A stretch of 43,818 bases of DNA from Lachnospiraceae bacterium (lineage in GTDB: Bacteria; Bacillota; Clostridia; Lachnospirales; Lachnospiraceae): NCBI GenBank assembly GCA_024682555.1, contig JAIKZD010000157.1:1-43818 (forward strand). The letters run 5' to 3'. This document shows, in pieces, positions 26,534 to 34,780 of the stretch. How positions within the stretch are numbered: the stretch's first letter is position 1; each line of letters starts with the position of its first letter. The notes beneath the pieces were generated by a model. The model made no database searches. It was given only the letters and a program-made list of their open reading frames with translations, and was not told the DNA's origin. Made by a program: the position numbers and the translations under genes.

Positions 26534-28618
26534 ATGGAGGAAAAAAAGAGTAATAAACTCTCAATCGTCATAGGAGTGATTGCTCTAATGGTGCTGGGTT
26601 ACGTTCTCTTTGTGACCCTGTACAGTCAGATAATCGCACAGAACGAAGGATTCTTCTACATTTTTCTGTTTGGAGGCATCCTTGTTTTGGTGTTCGTATT
26701 AATGAGCCTTATCATCAAGCTTATCGCCATTTCTCCCACCGAAGGATCAGGTGTTGTCTGGAATATTGTTGAGGCGCTAGTACTCGTGCTGATAAGCGCT
26801 CTGTTTTTTTTCATAAGATTTCAGTACACTACCAGCATGCCGGTTGAGGAAGCGCTTTTCTATAAATCCGCCTCCTTTATGTATGAAGGTACCTTAAGCG
26901 GCAGCCTTGATGTCGTAAACAAGCTTTTAAGAAGTCCAATAGACATGACCTATGCACGGATCCTGTCCCTTGTGTTTATCGCAGCGGGCGGTGAGGATCC
27001 CGGGGTGGTGGTCTATTTAAATGCCGTGGTCATTATGCTCTGTTCCTTCTTCTGCTACAGATGCGTAAGACAGATAGGGGGAAGACTTACAGGTCTTATC
27101 ACTTATTTTGCGACACTCTTTATCCCGTCACAGTCCTATGGTGTTTATTCCTATTATTCGGAATACATCTTTGCCCTGTTTATATTCATCTGCATGGATA
27201 TCTACTTAAGACTGAGCAATTCCGCGGAAATGAACAGGATAGTAAAGATATTTTTGGATATTCTTTTGGGGATAAATATGTCGGTTCTTCTCACCATCGA
27301 ACCCGTTGCTGTCATATTTGTCTTTGCCATGATCGTCCATAACACCTTTTTCAAAAAGAACTTTGACAGATTCATGCATATGCTGGTCACCTTCATTGCG
27401 GGGCTTATCGTATTCTTTTTACTGGTGTTCTTAAAGACCGAGAGCCTGGGTGTTGAATTCAGCGATGTTTTCTCGGGTTTCAACAACCGTTTTGATCCCT
27501 CCACCAATTATGAGACGGGAATGTCATATGATGCGGCGGACATATATGAAGAGTTCAAAAATGATATAAATGATCAGACCAAGAATATAACCGACAATTA
27601 TTATTTTCTGACCAAACGAAACGGTGACAGCATATCTGCCATACAGGCATCCTGGATGTCTTTGGGGACCAATCTCCTGTATATGTTCTTCCTGGTGCTG
27701 AGTATAGGCTGTGTATTTTTCATGATCAGGCTTTCGGATGACAGAGTGGTACCGCTTTTGATGCTTTTGATCGGCATTATGTATGCGGTATTCGTGAAGT
27801 CCACCAAAGACTATAACAGCTTTTATTTCTTCGAGATCCTCATCGTAATAGGCATCTGCTGTCTCAGGTATATGTATGAGAATCACCATCCGGATGTCAT
27901 TGAAAACCTTGATACCGCAACCCTTCTTTCTGGAGAAGACACAGGCACGGTTTCCGAAGAAACGGAAGAGCTCACCGAGGAAGAACAGGAAGAGATCATG
28001 CTGAGAGCCAGAGCCCTTATTTTCGTGGGTGAGAATGATAAGCTCTATAACATGATAAAGGAAGAAGAGCGGGAGGAGCTTGAAGAAAGGATCAGAAACA
28101 GAGGCAAGGAAACTGCTGTAAATAATGAAACAAAAGCCGGTGATGAAGAGTTTTCGGGATATCATGATGATGACAGGGACATGACAGAAAAGCCGAAAGA
28201 GCAGGAATATGCAGGCTCCGGCATGGAAGATCCCGATGATATCGATGATATCGATGATACCGGGGAAACCGAAGGATCCGAATCTTCGGAAGACTTCGAA
28301 GAGACGGAAGATACCGAAGAGACGGAAGATACCGAAGAGATTGAAGATTTCGGTGAAGCTTCTGGAAGATCCAAAAAGGTGTCATTGTTTAAGCATAAAG
28401 ATAAAAAGGATAAAAAAGACAAAAAGGACAAGAAGGACAGGAAGGATAAACAGGACAAAAAGCAGAGACAGGAAAAAGGAAAACCCGCAAAGGGCGAGAT
28501 GCTTGAGAATCCCCTTCCGGTTCCGGCGAAGCATCAGTCAAGGCCAATGGAATTTGATGACGACGGCTCCGATGATGACATGGATTTTGATTATTCTGAC
28601 GATGATTTTGATTATTGA
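26534..28618 (+). CDS. Polytopic membrane protein (GT-C glycosyltransferase-like) with a long charged low-complexity tail
   Basis: 694 aa. The first 460 residues contain roughly ten hydrophobic helices (for example about 9-31, 38-66, 76-95). An extracytoplasmic loop after the third helix carries MPVEEALFYKSA, which resembles the acidic loop of GT-C glycosyltransferases; this is a weak, inferred match. The last 230 residues are hydrophilic: an acidic helical part (EETEELTEEEQEEI), Asp/Glu repeats (DDIDDIDD, ETEDTEETEDTEE), a Lys/Asp block (KDKKDKKDKK) and a final acidic tail (DDDMDFDYSDDDFDY). The tail is most likely cytoplasmic. AAGGGG lies 6 bases ahead of the ATG. Function unknown; a sugar or lipid-linked transferase is possible. 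Confidence 0.8.
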   Translation: MEEKKSNKLSIVIGVIALMVLGYVLFVTLYSQIIAQNEGFFYIFLFGGILVLVFVLMSLIIKLIAISPTEGSGVVWNIVEALVLVLISALFFFIRFQYTTSMPVEEALFYKSASFMYEGTLSGSLDVVNKLLRSPIDMTYARILSLVFIAAGGEDPGVVVYLNAVVIMLCSFFCYRCVRQIGGRLTGLITYFATLFIPSQSYGVYSYYSEYIFALFIFICMDIYLRLSNSAEMNRIVKIFLDILLGINMSVLLTIEPVAVIFVFAMIVHNTFFKKNFDRFMHMLVTFIAGLIVFFLLVFLKTESLGVEFSDVFSGFNNRFDPSTNYETGMSYDAADIYEEFKNDINDQTKNITDNYYFLTKRNGDSISAIQASWMSLGTNLLYMFFLVLSIGCVFFMIRLSDDRVVPLLMLLIGIMYAVFVKSTKDYNSFYFFEILIVIGICCLRYMYENHHPDVIENLDTATLLSGEDTGTVSEETEELTEEEQEEIMLRARALIFVGENDKLYNMIKEEEREELEERIRNRGKETAVNNETKAGDEEFSGYHDDDRDMTEKPKEQEYAGSGMEDPDDIDDIDDTGETEGSESSEDFEETEDTEETEDTEEIEDFGEASGRSKKVSLFKHKDKKDKKDKKDKKDRKDKQDKKQRQEKGKPAKGEMLENPLPVPAKHQSRPMEFDDDGSDDDMDFDYSDDDFDY
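28301..28336 (+). repeat. Exact 18-bp tandem duplication in the membrane-protein tail
   Basis: GAGACGGAAGATACCGAA occurs twice back to back (28301-28318 and 28319-28336), encoding ETEDTE twice. Shorter imperfect repeats of GATGATATC-type and AAAGAYAAR-type units flank it, so the tail probably grows and shrinks by slippage in multiples of three. Confidence 0.9.
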
Positions 28619-28637
28619 AAATAAATATTTTTTATAG

Positions 28638-28666
28638 TTGCAAAATCAGGAGTTTTTAATTAGAAT
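28638..28666 (+). promoter_or_regulatory. Promoter for tRNA-Thr
   Basis: TTGCAA (28638-28643), a 17-base spacer and TAGAAT (28661-28666). The mature tRNA begins 15 bases after the -10 box. Confidence 0.75.
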
Positions 28667-28680
28667 GTTTTAGGTAATAA

Positions 28681-28753
<73 letters not shown>

Positions 28754-28824
28754 TTTTATTTTTTGAATTTTTCATATTGTCCTGCCGTTTTATTGATTCA
28801 AAAGTGTTCATACATATTATCATC

Positions 28825-28853
28825 TTGTACGGGAAGTGTTTAGGTGATAAAAT
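28825..28853 (+). promoter_or_regulatory. Promoter for argH
   Basis: TTGTAC (28825-28830), a 17-base spacer and TAAAAT (28848-28853), 61 bases before the argH ATG. I could not make out a convincing ArgR box. Confidence 0.7.
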
Positions 28854-28913
28854 TAAATGCACCTTTAACACCGGACTTGAAATATTAAAGGATAATATAA
28901 CAGAGAGGTTAAG

Positions 28914-30302
28914 ATGGCTAAGCTTTGGGGCGGAAGATTTGAAAAAGAAACAGATTCTCTTGTGAATGATTTCAATTCCTCCATAATGTTCGACAAACGT
29001 CTGTACAGACAGGATATAGAAGGCAGTATCGCTCATGTGAAGATGCTGGCAAAACAGGGCATCATAAAAGCCGGGGAACGGGATGCCATAAAAGACGGCC
29101 TTGAGGAGATACTTAAGGAGATAGAAAACGGAAGCATTGAGATAACCAGGGAATATGAGGATATTCACAGTCTGGTGGAGAGCAGGCTCATTGAAAAGAT
29201 CGGTGATGCCGGCAAAAAACTCCATACAGGAAGAAGCCGCAATGATCAGGTTGCTCTGGATATGCGGCTATATACAAGGGAGATCATTAAGAAGACCCGC
29301 GCTCTTGTAAAGGATCTGCTTGAGACCCTGATAAAGCTTGAGGAAGAAAACCTTGATACCTTCATGCCGGGCTTTACCCATCTTCAGAAGGCCCAGCCTG
29401 TCACCCTTGCCCATCATCTCGGTGCATATTTTGAGATGTTTAAAAGGGATGAAGGAAGGCTCTATGACCTCTATAAGCGGATGAATTACTGTCCTCTCGG
29501 TGCGGGAGCTCTTGCGGGGACCACCTATCCCCTTGACAGGGAATATACCGCCGGACTTTTAGGCTTTTACGGTCCGACGTTAAACAGCATGGATTCGGTA
29601 TCCGACAGGGATTATCTGATAGAATATCTCTCGGCTGCGTCCATAATTATGATGCATCTCTCGAGATTCTGTGAAGAGCTCATAATCTTTAATACCAATG
29701 AGTACAGGTTTGTCGAGATAGACGATACCTATTCCACCGGATCGAGCATCATGCCCCAGAAAAAGAATCCAGATATAGCGGAGCTTATCAGGGGCAAGTG
29801 CGGAAGGGTATACGGAGCCCTTGACTCACTGCTTGTGACCATGAAGGCTCTTCCCCTTGCATATAACAAGGATATGCAGGAGGATAAGGAAATAAGCTTC
29901 GATGCCATGGACACGGTCACGGACTGCCTGAGGCTTTTTAACGGGATGCTGCTTAAGATTAAATTCAACCGTGACAATATGGAAAAAAGTGCCATGAACG
30001 GGTTTACGAATGCAACAGATGCGGCCGATTATCTGGTGGGAAAGGGAGTTCCCTTCAGGGATGCCCACGGGATAATCGGGAAACTGGTACTTTACTGCAT
30101 AGAGAATGATAAAGCCATAGATGATCTTGATATTTCGGAGTTCAAAAACATAAGCGAATACTTTGAAGAGGATATCTATGAGGCAGTGAGCCTTAAGACC
30201 TGTGTCGAAAAGCGTCTGACCACGGGCGGTCCCTCCCGGGCAGCCATGGAAAAGGCCATAGAAGCAAACAGGAAATATCTTGACGCTCTGAAGGAAGAAT
30301 GA
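28914..30302 (+). CDS. argH: Argininosuccinate lyase
   Basis: Last step of arginine synthesis: argininosuccinate to arginine and fumarate. The 462-aa protein has LWGGRFEK at the start, HTGRSRNDQVALDMRLY, TFMPGFTHLQKAQPVTLAHH, and the superfamily signature GSSIMPQKKNPD with the catalytic Ser. GAGAGG lies a few bases before the ATG. argG is not next to it; a leader region and asd follow, so it is separated from the rest of the arginine pathway. Confidence 0.97.
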   Translation: MAKLWGGRFEKETDSLVNDFNSSIMFDKRLYRQDIEGSIAHVKMLAKQGIIKAGERDAIKDGLEEILKEIENGSIEITREYEDIHSLVESRLIEKIGDAGKKLHTGRSRNDQVALDMRLYTREIIKKTRALVKDLLETLIKLEEENLDTFMPGFTHLQKAQPVTLAHHLGAYFEMFKRDEGRLYDLYKRMNYCPLGAGALAGTTYPLDREYTAGLLGFYGPTLNSMDSVSDRDYLIEYLSAASIIMMHLSRFCEELIIFNTNEYRFVEIDDTYSTGSSIMPQKKNPDIAELIRGKCGRVYGALDSLLVTMKALPLAYNKDMQEDKEISFDAMDTVTDCLRLFNGMLLKIKFNRDNMEKSAMNGFTNATDAADYLVGKGVPFRDAHGIIGKLVLYCIENDKAIDDLDISEFKNISEYFEEDIYEAVSLKTCVEKRLTTGGPSRAAMEKAIEANRKYLDALKEE

Positions 30303-30448
30303 CAGATCTTATCTGTTATCATAAATGCAGCAGCGGCTGCGGGGAGTGACCTGCGGTAGACGAAACGGATCCGTTTACCGTAATTAACCCGGAAAACGGG
30401 AGAAAGGAAAATGATCCTGTCATATCAGACGGATCATACGGGATTAAG
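30303..30448 (+). promoter_or_regulatory. Hairpin-rich leader between argH and asd
   Basis: The 146-base gap, with one arm reaching into the argH stop, holds a chain of small inverted repeats. They are ACAGAT/ATCTGT (30302-30316), GCAGC/GCTGC (30327-30340), a perfect 14-base palindrome AAACGGATCCGTTT (30363-30376), CCCG/CGGG (30388-30400) and ATGATCC/GGATCAT (30411-30437). GGATC copies at 30367 and 30431 could compete for the same partner. No known riboswitch is recognised and there is no clear promoter. Confidence 0.45.
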
Positions 30449-30452
30449 ATGA
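30411..30452 (+). CDS. Possible 13-codon leader peptide overlapping the asd start
   Basis: A short frame, MILSYQTDHTGLR, preceded by GGAG...AAAGGA. That site is better than the one ahead of asd. Its TGA (30450-30452) overlaps the asd ATG (30449-30451) as ATGA, the usual layout for translational coupling. No run of Lys, Thr or Met codons is seen, so classical amino-acid attenuation is unlikely. It may be chance. Confidence 0.35.
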   Translation: MILSYQTDHTGLR

Positions 30453-31534
30453 GTGAAAAATTGAAGGCAGGAGTGCTTGGCGGAACGGGAATGGTAGGAC
30501 AGCGTTTCATAACTATCCTTGAGGATCATCCCTGGTTTGAAGTGACCGTGATAGCCGCTTCCAAAAGAAGTGCGGGTCAGAGATACGAGGATGCCGTAAA
30601 AGACAGATGGAAGATGAGTGTACCCATACCCGAAAAGGTTAAGGATATCATTGTGGAGGATGTGAGCGACGTGGAAAAGATCGCTTCGGAAGTGGATCTT
30701 GTGTTCAGTGCCGTTGACATGACCAAGGATGAGATAAGGGCCATAGAGGAAGCCTATGCAAAGACCGAGACCCCTGTTGTGTCCAATAATTCGGCCCACA
30801 GATGGACTCCCGATGTACCGATGATCATACCCGAGATCAATCCGGAACATGCGGATATTATAGAGTATCAGAGAAAAAGACTCGGAACGAAGAGAGGTTT
30901 TGTTGCGGTAAAGCCTAACTGTTCCATCCAGAGCTATACACCCGCGCTTTTTGCCTGGAAGGAATTTGATCCGGTGAGAGCCGTTGTTTCCACATATCAG
31001 GCTATTTCCGGAGCCGGAAAGACCTTTAAGGACTGGCCTGAAATGGAAGGAAATATAATCCCCTACATCGGAGGAGAGGAAGAAAAGAGCGAGAAAGAGC
31101 CTTTAAAGATATTCGGACATATAGAAAACGGTGAGATAGTCAAGGCTGCGGGTCCCCTTATCACTTCACAGTGCATTCGCGTACCCGTATTAAACGGACA
31201 TACAGCCACCTGCTTTGTGGACTTTGAAAAAAAGCCCTCAAAGGAGGAGCTTATCGACAGACTGGTATCCTTAAGCGGAAAGCCCCAGGAGTTAAAGCTT
31301 CCCAGTGCCCCTGAGCATTTCATCAGATATATGGAAGAGGATAACAGGCCTCAGGTGTCTCTTGACGTGGATTATGAAAACGGTATGGGTATCTCAATAG
31401 GCCGTTTAAGGAGCGACAGCTTATTCGATTACAAGTTTGTGGGACTCTCCCACAATACCTTAAGAGGAGCAGCGGGTGGCGCTGTGCTGTGCGCAGAGCT
31501 TTTAAAGGCTCTCGGATACATTGAAAAGAAGTGA
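30449..31534 (+). CDS. asd: Aspartate-semialdehyde dehydrogenase (archaeal/fungal-type)
   Basis: Makes L-aspartate-4-semialdehyde from aspartyl phosphate with NADPH, the branch point to lysine/diaminopimelate, threonine and methionine. The N-terminal nucleotide site is GVLGGTGMVGQRF; the catalytic Cys lies in KPNCSIQ; YQAISGAGKT and the catalytic His region (CIRVPVLNGHTA) are typical. Length (361 aa) and sequence fit the branch shared with archaea and fungi rather than the E. coli type. The ribosome site is weak (CGGGA), and the ATG overlaps the stop of a 13-codon frame. A GGDEF-EAL gene follows after 15 bases. Confidence 0.95.
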   Translation: MSEKLKAGVLGGTGMVGQRFITILEDHPWFEVTVIAASKRSAGQRYEDAVKDRWKMSVPIPEKVKDIIVEDVSDVEKIASEVDLVFSAVDMTKDEIRAIEEAYAKTETPVVSNNSAHRWTPDVPMIIPEINPEHADIIEYQRKRLGTKRGFVAVKPNCSIQSYTPALFAWKEFDPVRAVVSTYQAISGAGKTFKDWPEMEGNIIPYIGGEEEKSEKEPLKIFGHIENGEIVKAAGPLITSQCIRVPVLNGHTATCFVDFEKKPSKEELIDRLVSLSGKPQELKLPSAPEHFIRYMEEDNRPQVSLDVDYENGMGISIGRLRSDSLFDYKFVGLSHNTLRGAAGGAVLCAELLKALGYIEKK

Positions 31535-31549
31535 CAGACGGGAAGGCTT

Positions 31550-33283
31550 ATGGATGATTTAAAGTTTCAGATAGATTATCTGACAGCCATAAACGATAAA
31601 CTTGTGGATTCGGATAAAAGCTTCAGGTTTATTACCGAATCAACCGGTTCCCTGTATATCTATCAGGATTTAAGCAAAGACGGAGAGATAGAGCTCATAG
31701 GTCCCTGGGATGAATATACCGGTGAAAAGATCATGACCCTTCCCTTTAACGGGGTCATGATGAGGGACTATATATACAAAAACGATCTTGAACCGTTTCT
31801 CGACAATATCTGGAATCTTGTGCAGAAAAAAGAGACTTCTGCCGGAATGAAGCTTCGCAGCAGGGATAAAAAATACACTTTTGACGTCAGGACTAATATC
31901 CAGTACGACGAAAACGGAAATCCCCTTCAGAGGATGATATCATTTACGGATATCACCGAATATGAGCAGAAGCTTAAAAAGCTTAAAAAGCTGGCCTATT
32001 ACGATCCTCTCACCAATCTCTACAACGGGTATTATTTTACCGAAAAGCTTAAAGGACTGATCAGACAGGCAGATGAGAACAATGAAGCCGTTGAGCTTCT
32101 CATCCTTGATATTGATGATTTCAAGGGAATCGGATCAAAGATAGGGCTGTTATATGAAAACGAGCTCATAGAGGATCTTGCCATAACCCTCAGGAAATAT
32201 GAGAACAAATATACCATTCTGGGGCATCTTAAAAAGGATGTTTTTGCCTTTGCGATCCTTGATCCCAACAAAGACAACTGTGCGGTGTCACTGTACGATT
32301 CCGTAAACGAGGATATCTACAGGCCCATCGGTCTTTCAAACGGAAACAGTCTGAAGATCTTCGTTTCGGGGGGCATAGCAGGCTATCCGGAATCTGCCCA
32401 TTCGGCGGAGGAACTCATATATATGGCCGAGATGGCCCTCATGAATGCAAAAGCATCCGGAAAGAACCATCTGGAGCTCTTTTCAAAGGATCTTGCGGAT
32501 AATTATGATCTTGAACTTCAGACGGACGCCATAATAAAGGAGGCTCTTGAAAAAGACAGGTTTGAGCTGTATTTTCAGCCGCAGTTTGACATCGGATCCC
32601 AAAAGGTCCGGGGAGCCGAGGCACTTCTTCGGTTCTTTGATGATAATAAAAAGCTCATCCTGGAACCTGACGAGATCATAAGGCGATGCGAAAACACCGG
32701 ACTCATCAAGCTCATCGGGGACATGATCCTTGACAAGGCTCTTAAGGCATATGTTTCCTGGCGTGACAAATACGGGTATTCCAAAATGCTCACCATTAAT
32801 CTGTCGGCCATGCAGCTTGAGAGCGACGATATCATAACCACCCTGGAAAGGTACATCTATGAACTTAATATCGATCCGTCCCTCATAGAACTTGAATGCA
32901 AGGAAGAGGCTTTCATCAACAATATAAACCTGAGTATCAGCAAGCTTAATACCCTTAAAAAGATAGGCTTTAAGATCTGCCTTGACAATTATGGCATAGG
33001 TTATTCGCCGCTGTCTTACTTAAAGGACATACCTATCAATACCCTGAAATTCGACAGGACTTTCATGTGGCAGATGCGTTCCGACCAGTCGGTCTTTACC
33101 ATTGCCAATGCCATAAAAGAGATAGCAAAGGACTTTAATATAGAGCTTGTGGCCGAGGGAATAGAAAACATCGAGCTGCTTGATATAGCAAGAAAGCTTG
33201 AATGTTCTTATGTGCAGGGGTATCTGCTGTCAAAACCGGTCAGGATGAAGGATTACGAAAAAATATTTATGCAGGATATGTAA
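31550..33283 (+). CDS. Degenerate GGDEF plus EAL domain protein with N-terminal PAS-like sensor
   Basis: 577 aa, soluble. Residues about 20-135 look like a PAS domain. The GGDEF domain (about 148-310, starting YYDPLTNLYNGYYF) has KKDVF (228-232) in place of GGDEF, so cyclase activity should be lost. The EAL domain (about 320-575) keeps EALLR (357-361), NLSAMQL, Glu449 and Glu452, KFD (500-502), Glu536 and Gln556. The metal-binding pair of DDFGTG reads DNYGIG, with Asn480 in place of the second Asp. Phosphodiesterase activity is therefore doubtful; c-di-GMP binding without hydrolysis is an alternative. A GGGAAGG site precedes the ATG. It is 12 bases upstream of an ATPase-like gene with matching signs of decay. 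Confidence 0.88.
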   Translation: MDDLKFQIDYLTAINDKLVDSDKSFRFITESTGSLYIYQDLSKDGEIELIGPWDEYTGEKIMTLPFNGVMMRDYIYKNDLEPFLDNIWNLVQKKETSAGMKLRSRDKKYTFDVRTNIQYDENGNPLQRMISFTDITEYEQKLKKLKKLAYYDPLTNLYNGYYFTEKLKGLIRQADENNEAVELLILDIDDFKGIGSKIGLLYENELIEDLAITLRKYENKYTILGHLKKDVFAFAILDPNKDNCAVSLYDSVNEDIYRPIGLSNGNSLKIFVSGGIAGYPESAHSAEELIYMAEMALMNAKASGKNHLELFSKDLADNYDLELQTDAIIKEALEKDRFELYFQPQFDIGSQKVRGAEALLRFFDDNKKLILEPDEIIRRCENTGLIKLIGDMILDKALKAYVSWRDKYGYSKMLTINLSAMQLESDDIITTLERYIYELNIDPSLIELECKEEAFINNINLSISKLNTLKKIGFKICLDNYGIGYSPLSYLKDIPINTLKFDRTFMWQMRSDQSVFTIANAIKEIAKDFNIELVAEGIENIELLDIARKLECSYVQGYLLSKPVRMKDYEKIFMQDM

Positions 33284-33295
33284 GAGGGGTGTAAA

Positions 33296-34663
33296 ATGCT
33301 ACAGGAAAGAACTCTTGAATATGATTACCTGCAGGGTTTTTACAATAAAGACGAAAACCGGATCGTTGTGGTATATGGCGACAGATTCAGCGGGATCGAT
33401 CATTTTCTGAAGGATTTCATAAAGGATTACGACTATTTCTATTACAGAGCCAGACCCTGTTCCATGAATGAACAGCTGGATCTGTGGAAGAGGGAGCTTA
33501 AGGAAGATCTTTCGCGCAATCCGGATATGGGACACGGGTATCTGGGGATACTCAGTGCCATGATGCAGAAAAAAACGGAAAAAAGGATCGTTTTTATCGA
33601 TGAATTTCAGAATATCATCAAATATTCCGAAGATTTCATGGAAAGCCTCATAAGGGTATCAAACGACAAATGGAACAACCAGCCCACCCTGTTTATCCTT
33701 GCCACAAGATCGGTATACTGGGTTGAAAATTCCATGGTCGAAAAGCTCGGAAAGAATGCCTATGAGATACATGGGCTGTTAAAGATAAACGATCTGAAGT
33801 TTTTAAATCTTGTCAGATATTTCAAAAAATACAAGCTGAAGAATCATGTGGAGGTATATTCGATCCTCGGCGGAAAAAGAGGCCTCTGGGATCATTTTAA
33901 CGATGACCGTTCCGTAAATGACAATATCTGCAAGAATATCCTGACAAAGGGAAGTTTCCTGTATGAATACGGAATGCATATCCTGCCGGAGGAGTTAAGA
34001 GAACCGAACGTATATAATACCATCCTTTCAACCCTTGCCCAGGGCAGGGAAAAGCTGAATGATATCTACAGGCACACCGGCTATTCCAGGGCCAAGATAA
34101 GCGTTTATCTGAAGAATCTGATATCACTTAACATAGTGGAGAAGGTGGATTCCTACGATACGCTGGGCAGGGAAAATGCCCAGAAGGGAATATACAGGAT
34201 ATGCGATCCCTTTGTGGATTTCTGGTTCTGTTTTGTTTTCAGCCATCTGTCGAAGCTTGATATATATACACCGGAGAGATTTTTTACAAAATATATCTCA
34301 CCGGAACTGAAGAATTATACGGCGAAATATTTCAAGGACGTGTGTTCCGAATATCTTGAGCTCATGAACAGGGCCGGACAGCTTCGGTACAATTACACCA
34401 AAAAGGGAAGCTGGATCGGAAAGGTGGGGACCATAGACATAATCGCACAGGACGATGCGGGTCATACCATAATAGGGCTCTGCAACTGGGAAAAGAGCAG
34501 GATGTTATATGAGGATTATGAATGGCTTGTGTTCTGTGTGAGACAGGCAAGGCTCTCGGCGGACGATTATTATCTGTTCTCCGCAAACGGTTTTGACGAA
34601 CAGCTCATTTCGGAGGCCGAAAACTCCGATAACATCTACCTCATCGATTCGGATAAGCTCTGA
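33296..34663 (+). CDS. ATPase_2/DUF234-type protein with degenerate P-loop and nuclease motifs
   Basis: 455 aa, soluble. The order of parts is that of the archaeal-type ATPase_2 family with a DUF234 tail: a P-loop NTPase domain (about 1-215), a winged helix (about 240-290, DIYRHTGYSRAKISVYLKNL), then a restriction-nuclease-like domain (about 300-455, DPFVDFWFCFVF). The Walker A sequence is GDRFSGID (28-35), so the Lys and Ser/Thr are Ile34 and Asp35. Walker B (VFIDEFQN, with Asp102 and Glu103) is intact. In the nuclease part Asp381 (TIDIIAQD) is kept, but the usual GExKW motif is GLCNW, with Leu395 and Asn397 replacing Glu and Lys. Both enzyme functions look lost, which suggests a binding or scaffold role. 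It is 12 bases behind the GGDEF-EAL gene and probably co-expressed. Confidence 0.78.
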   Translation: MLQERTLEYDYLQGFYNKDENRIVVVYGDRFSGIDHFLKDFIKDYDYFYYRARPCSMNEQLDLWKRELKEDLSRNPDMGHGYLGILSAMMQKKTEKRIVFIDEFQNIIKYSEDFMESLIRVSNDKWNNQPTLFILATRSVYWVENSMVEKLGKNAYEIHGLLKINDLKFLNLVRYFKKYKLKNHVEVYSILGGKRGLWDHFNDDRSVNDNICKNILTKGSFLYEYGMHILPEELREPNVYNTILSTLAQGREKLNDIYRHTGYSRAKISVYLKNLISLNIVEKVDSYDTLGRENAQKGIYRICDPFVDFWFCFVFSHLSKLDIYTPERFFTKYISPELKNYTAKYFKDVCSEYLELMNRAGQLRYNYTKKGSWIGKVGTIDIIAQDDAGHTIIGLCNWEKSRMLYEDYEWLVFCVRQARLSADDYYLFSANGFDEQLISEAENSDNIYLIDSDKL

Positions 34664-34667
34664 TGAA

Positions 34668-34749
34668 CCGGTCATGATATCATGAAGACCGGATAACATG
34701 ATAAAAGCCCACATGATAATTCCGGGATACAGGATAAGGCCTTATCCCG
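34668..34749 (+). other. Paired inverted repeats between the ATPase-like gene and the ABC importer
   Basis: First, CCGGTC (34668-34673) and GACCGG (34687-34692) enclose the palindrome ATGATATCAT. Second, CGGGATA/TATCCCG (34723-34749) overlaps the perfect 16-base palindrome GGATAAGGCCTTATCC (34732-34747). No clear T-run follows either one. They could be a weak terminator and an operator or 5' leader structure for the importer. Confidence 0.4.
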
Positions 34750-34780
34750 TCATTATAAAAAATGAAAAGGAGACTGAATT

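Noticed and set aside
28795-28825. ArgR box upstream of argH
   Set aside because: Only loose AT-rich similarity; no clear pair of boxes.
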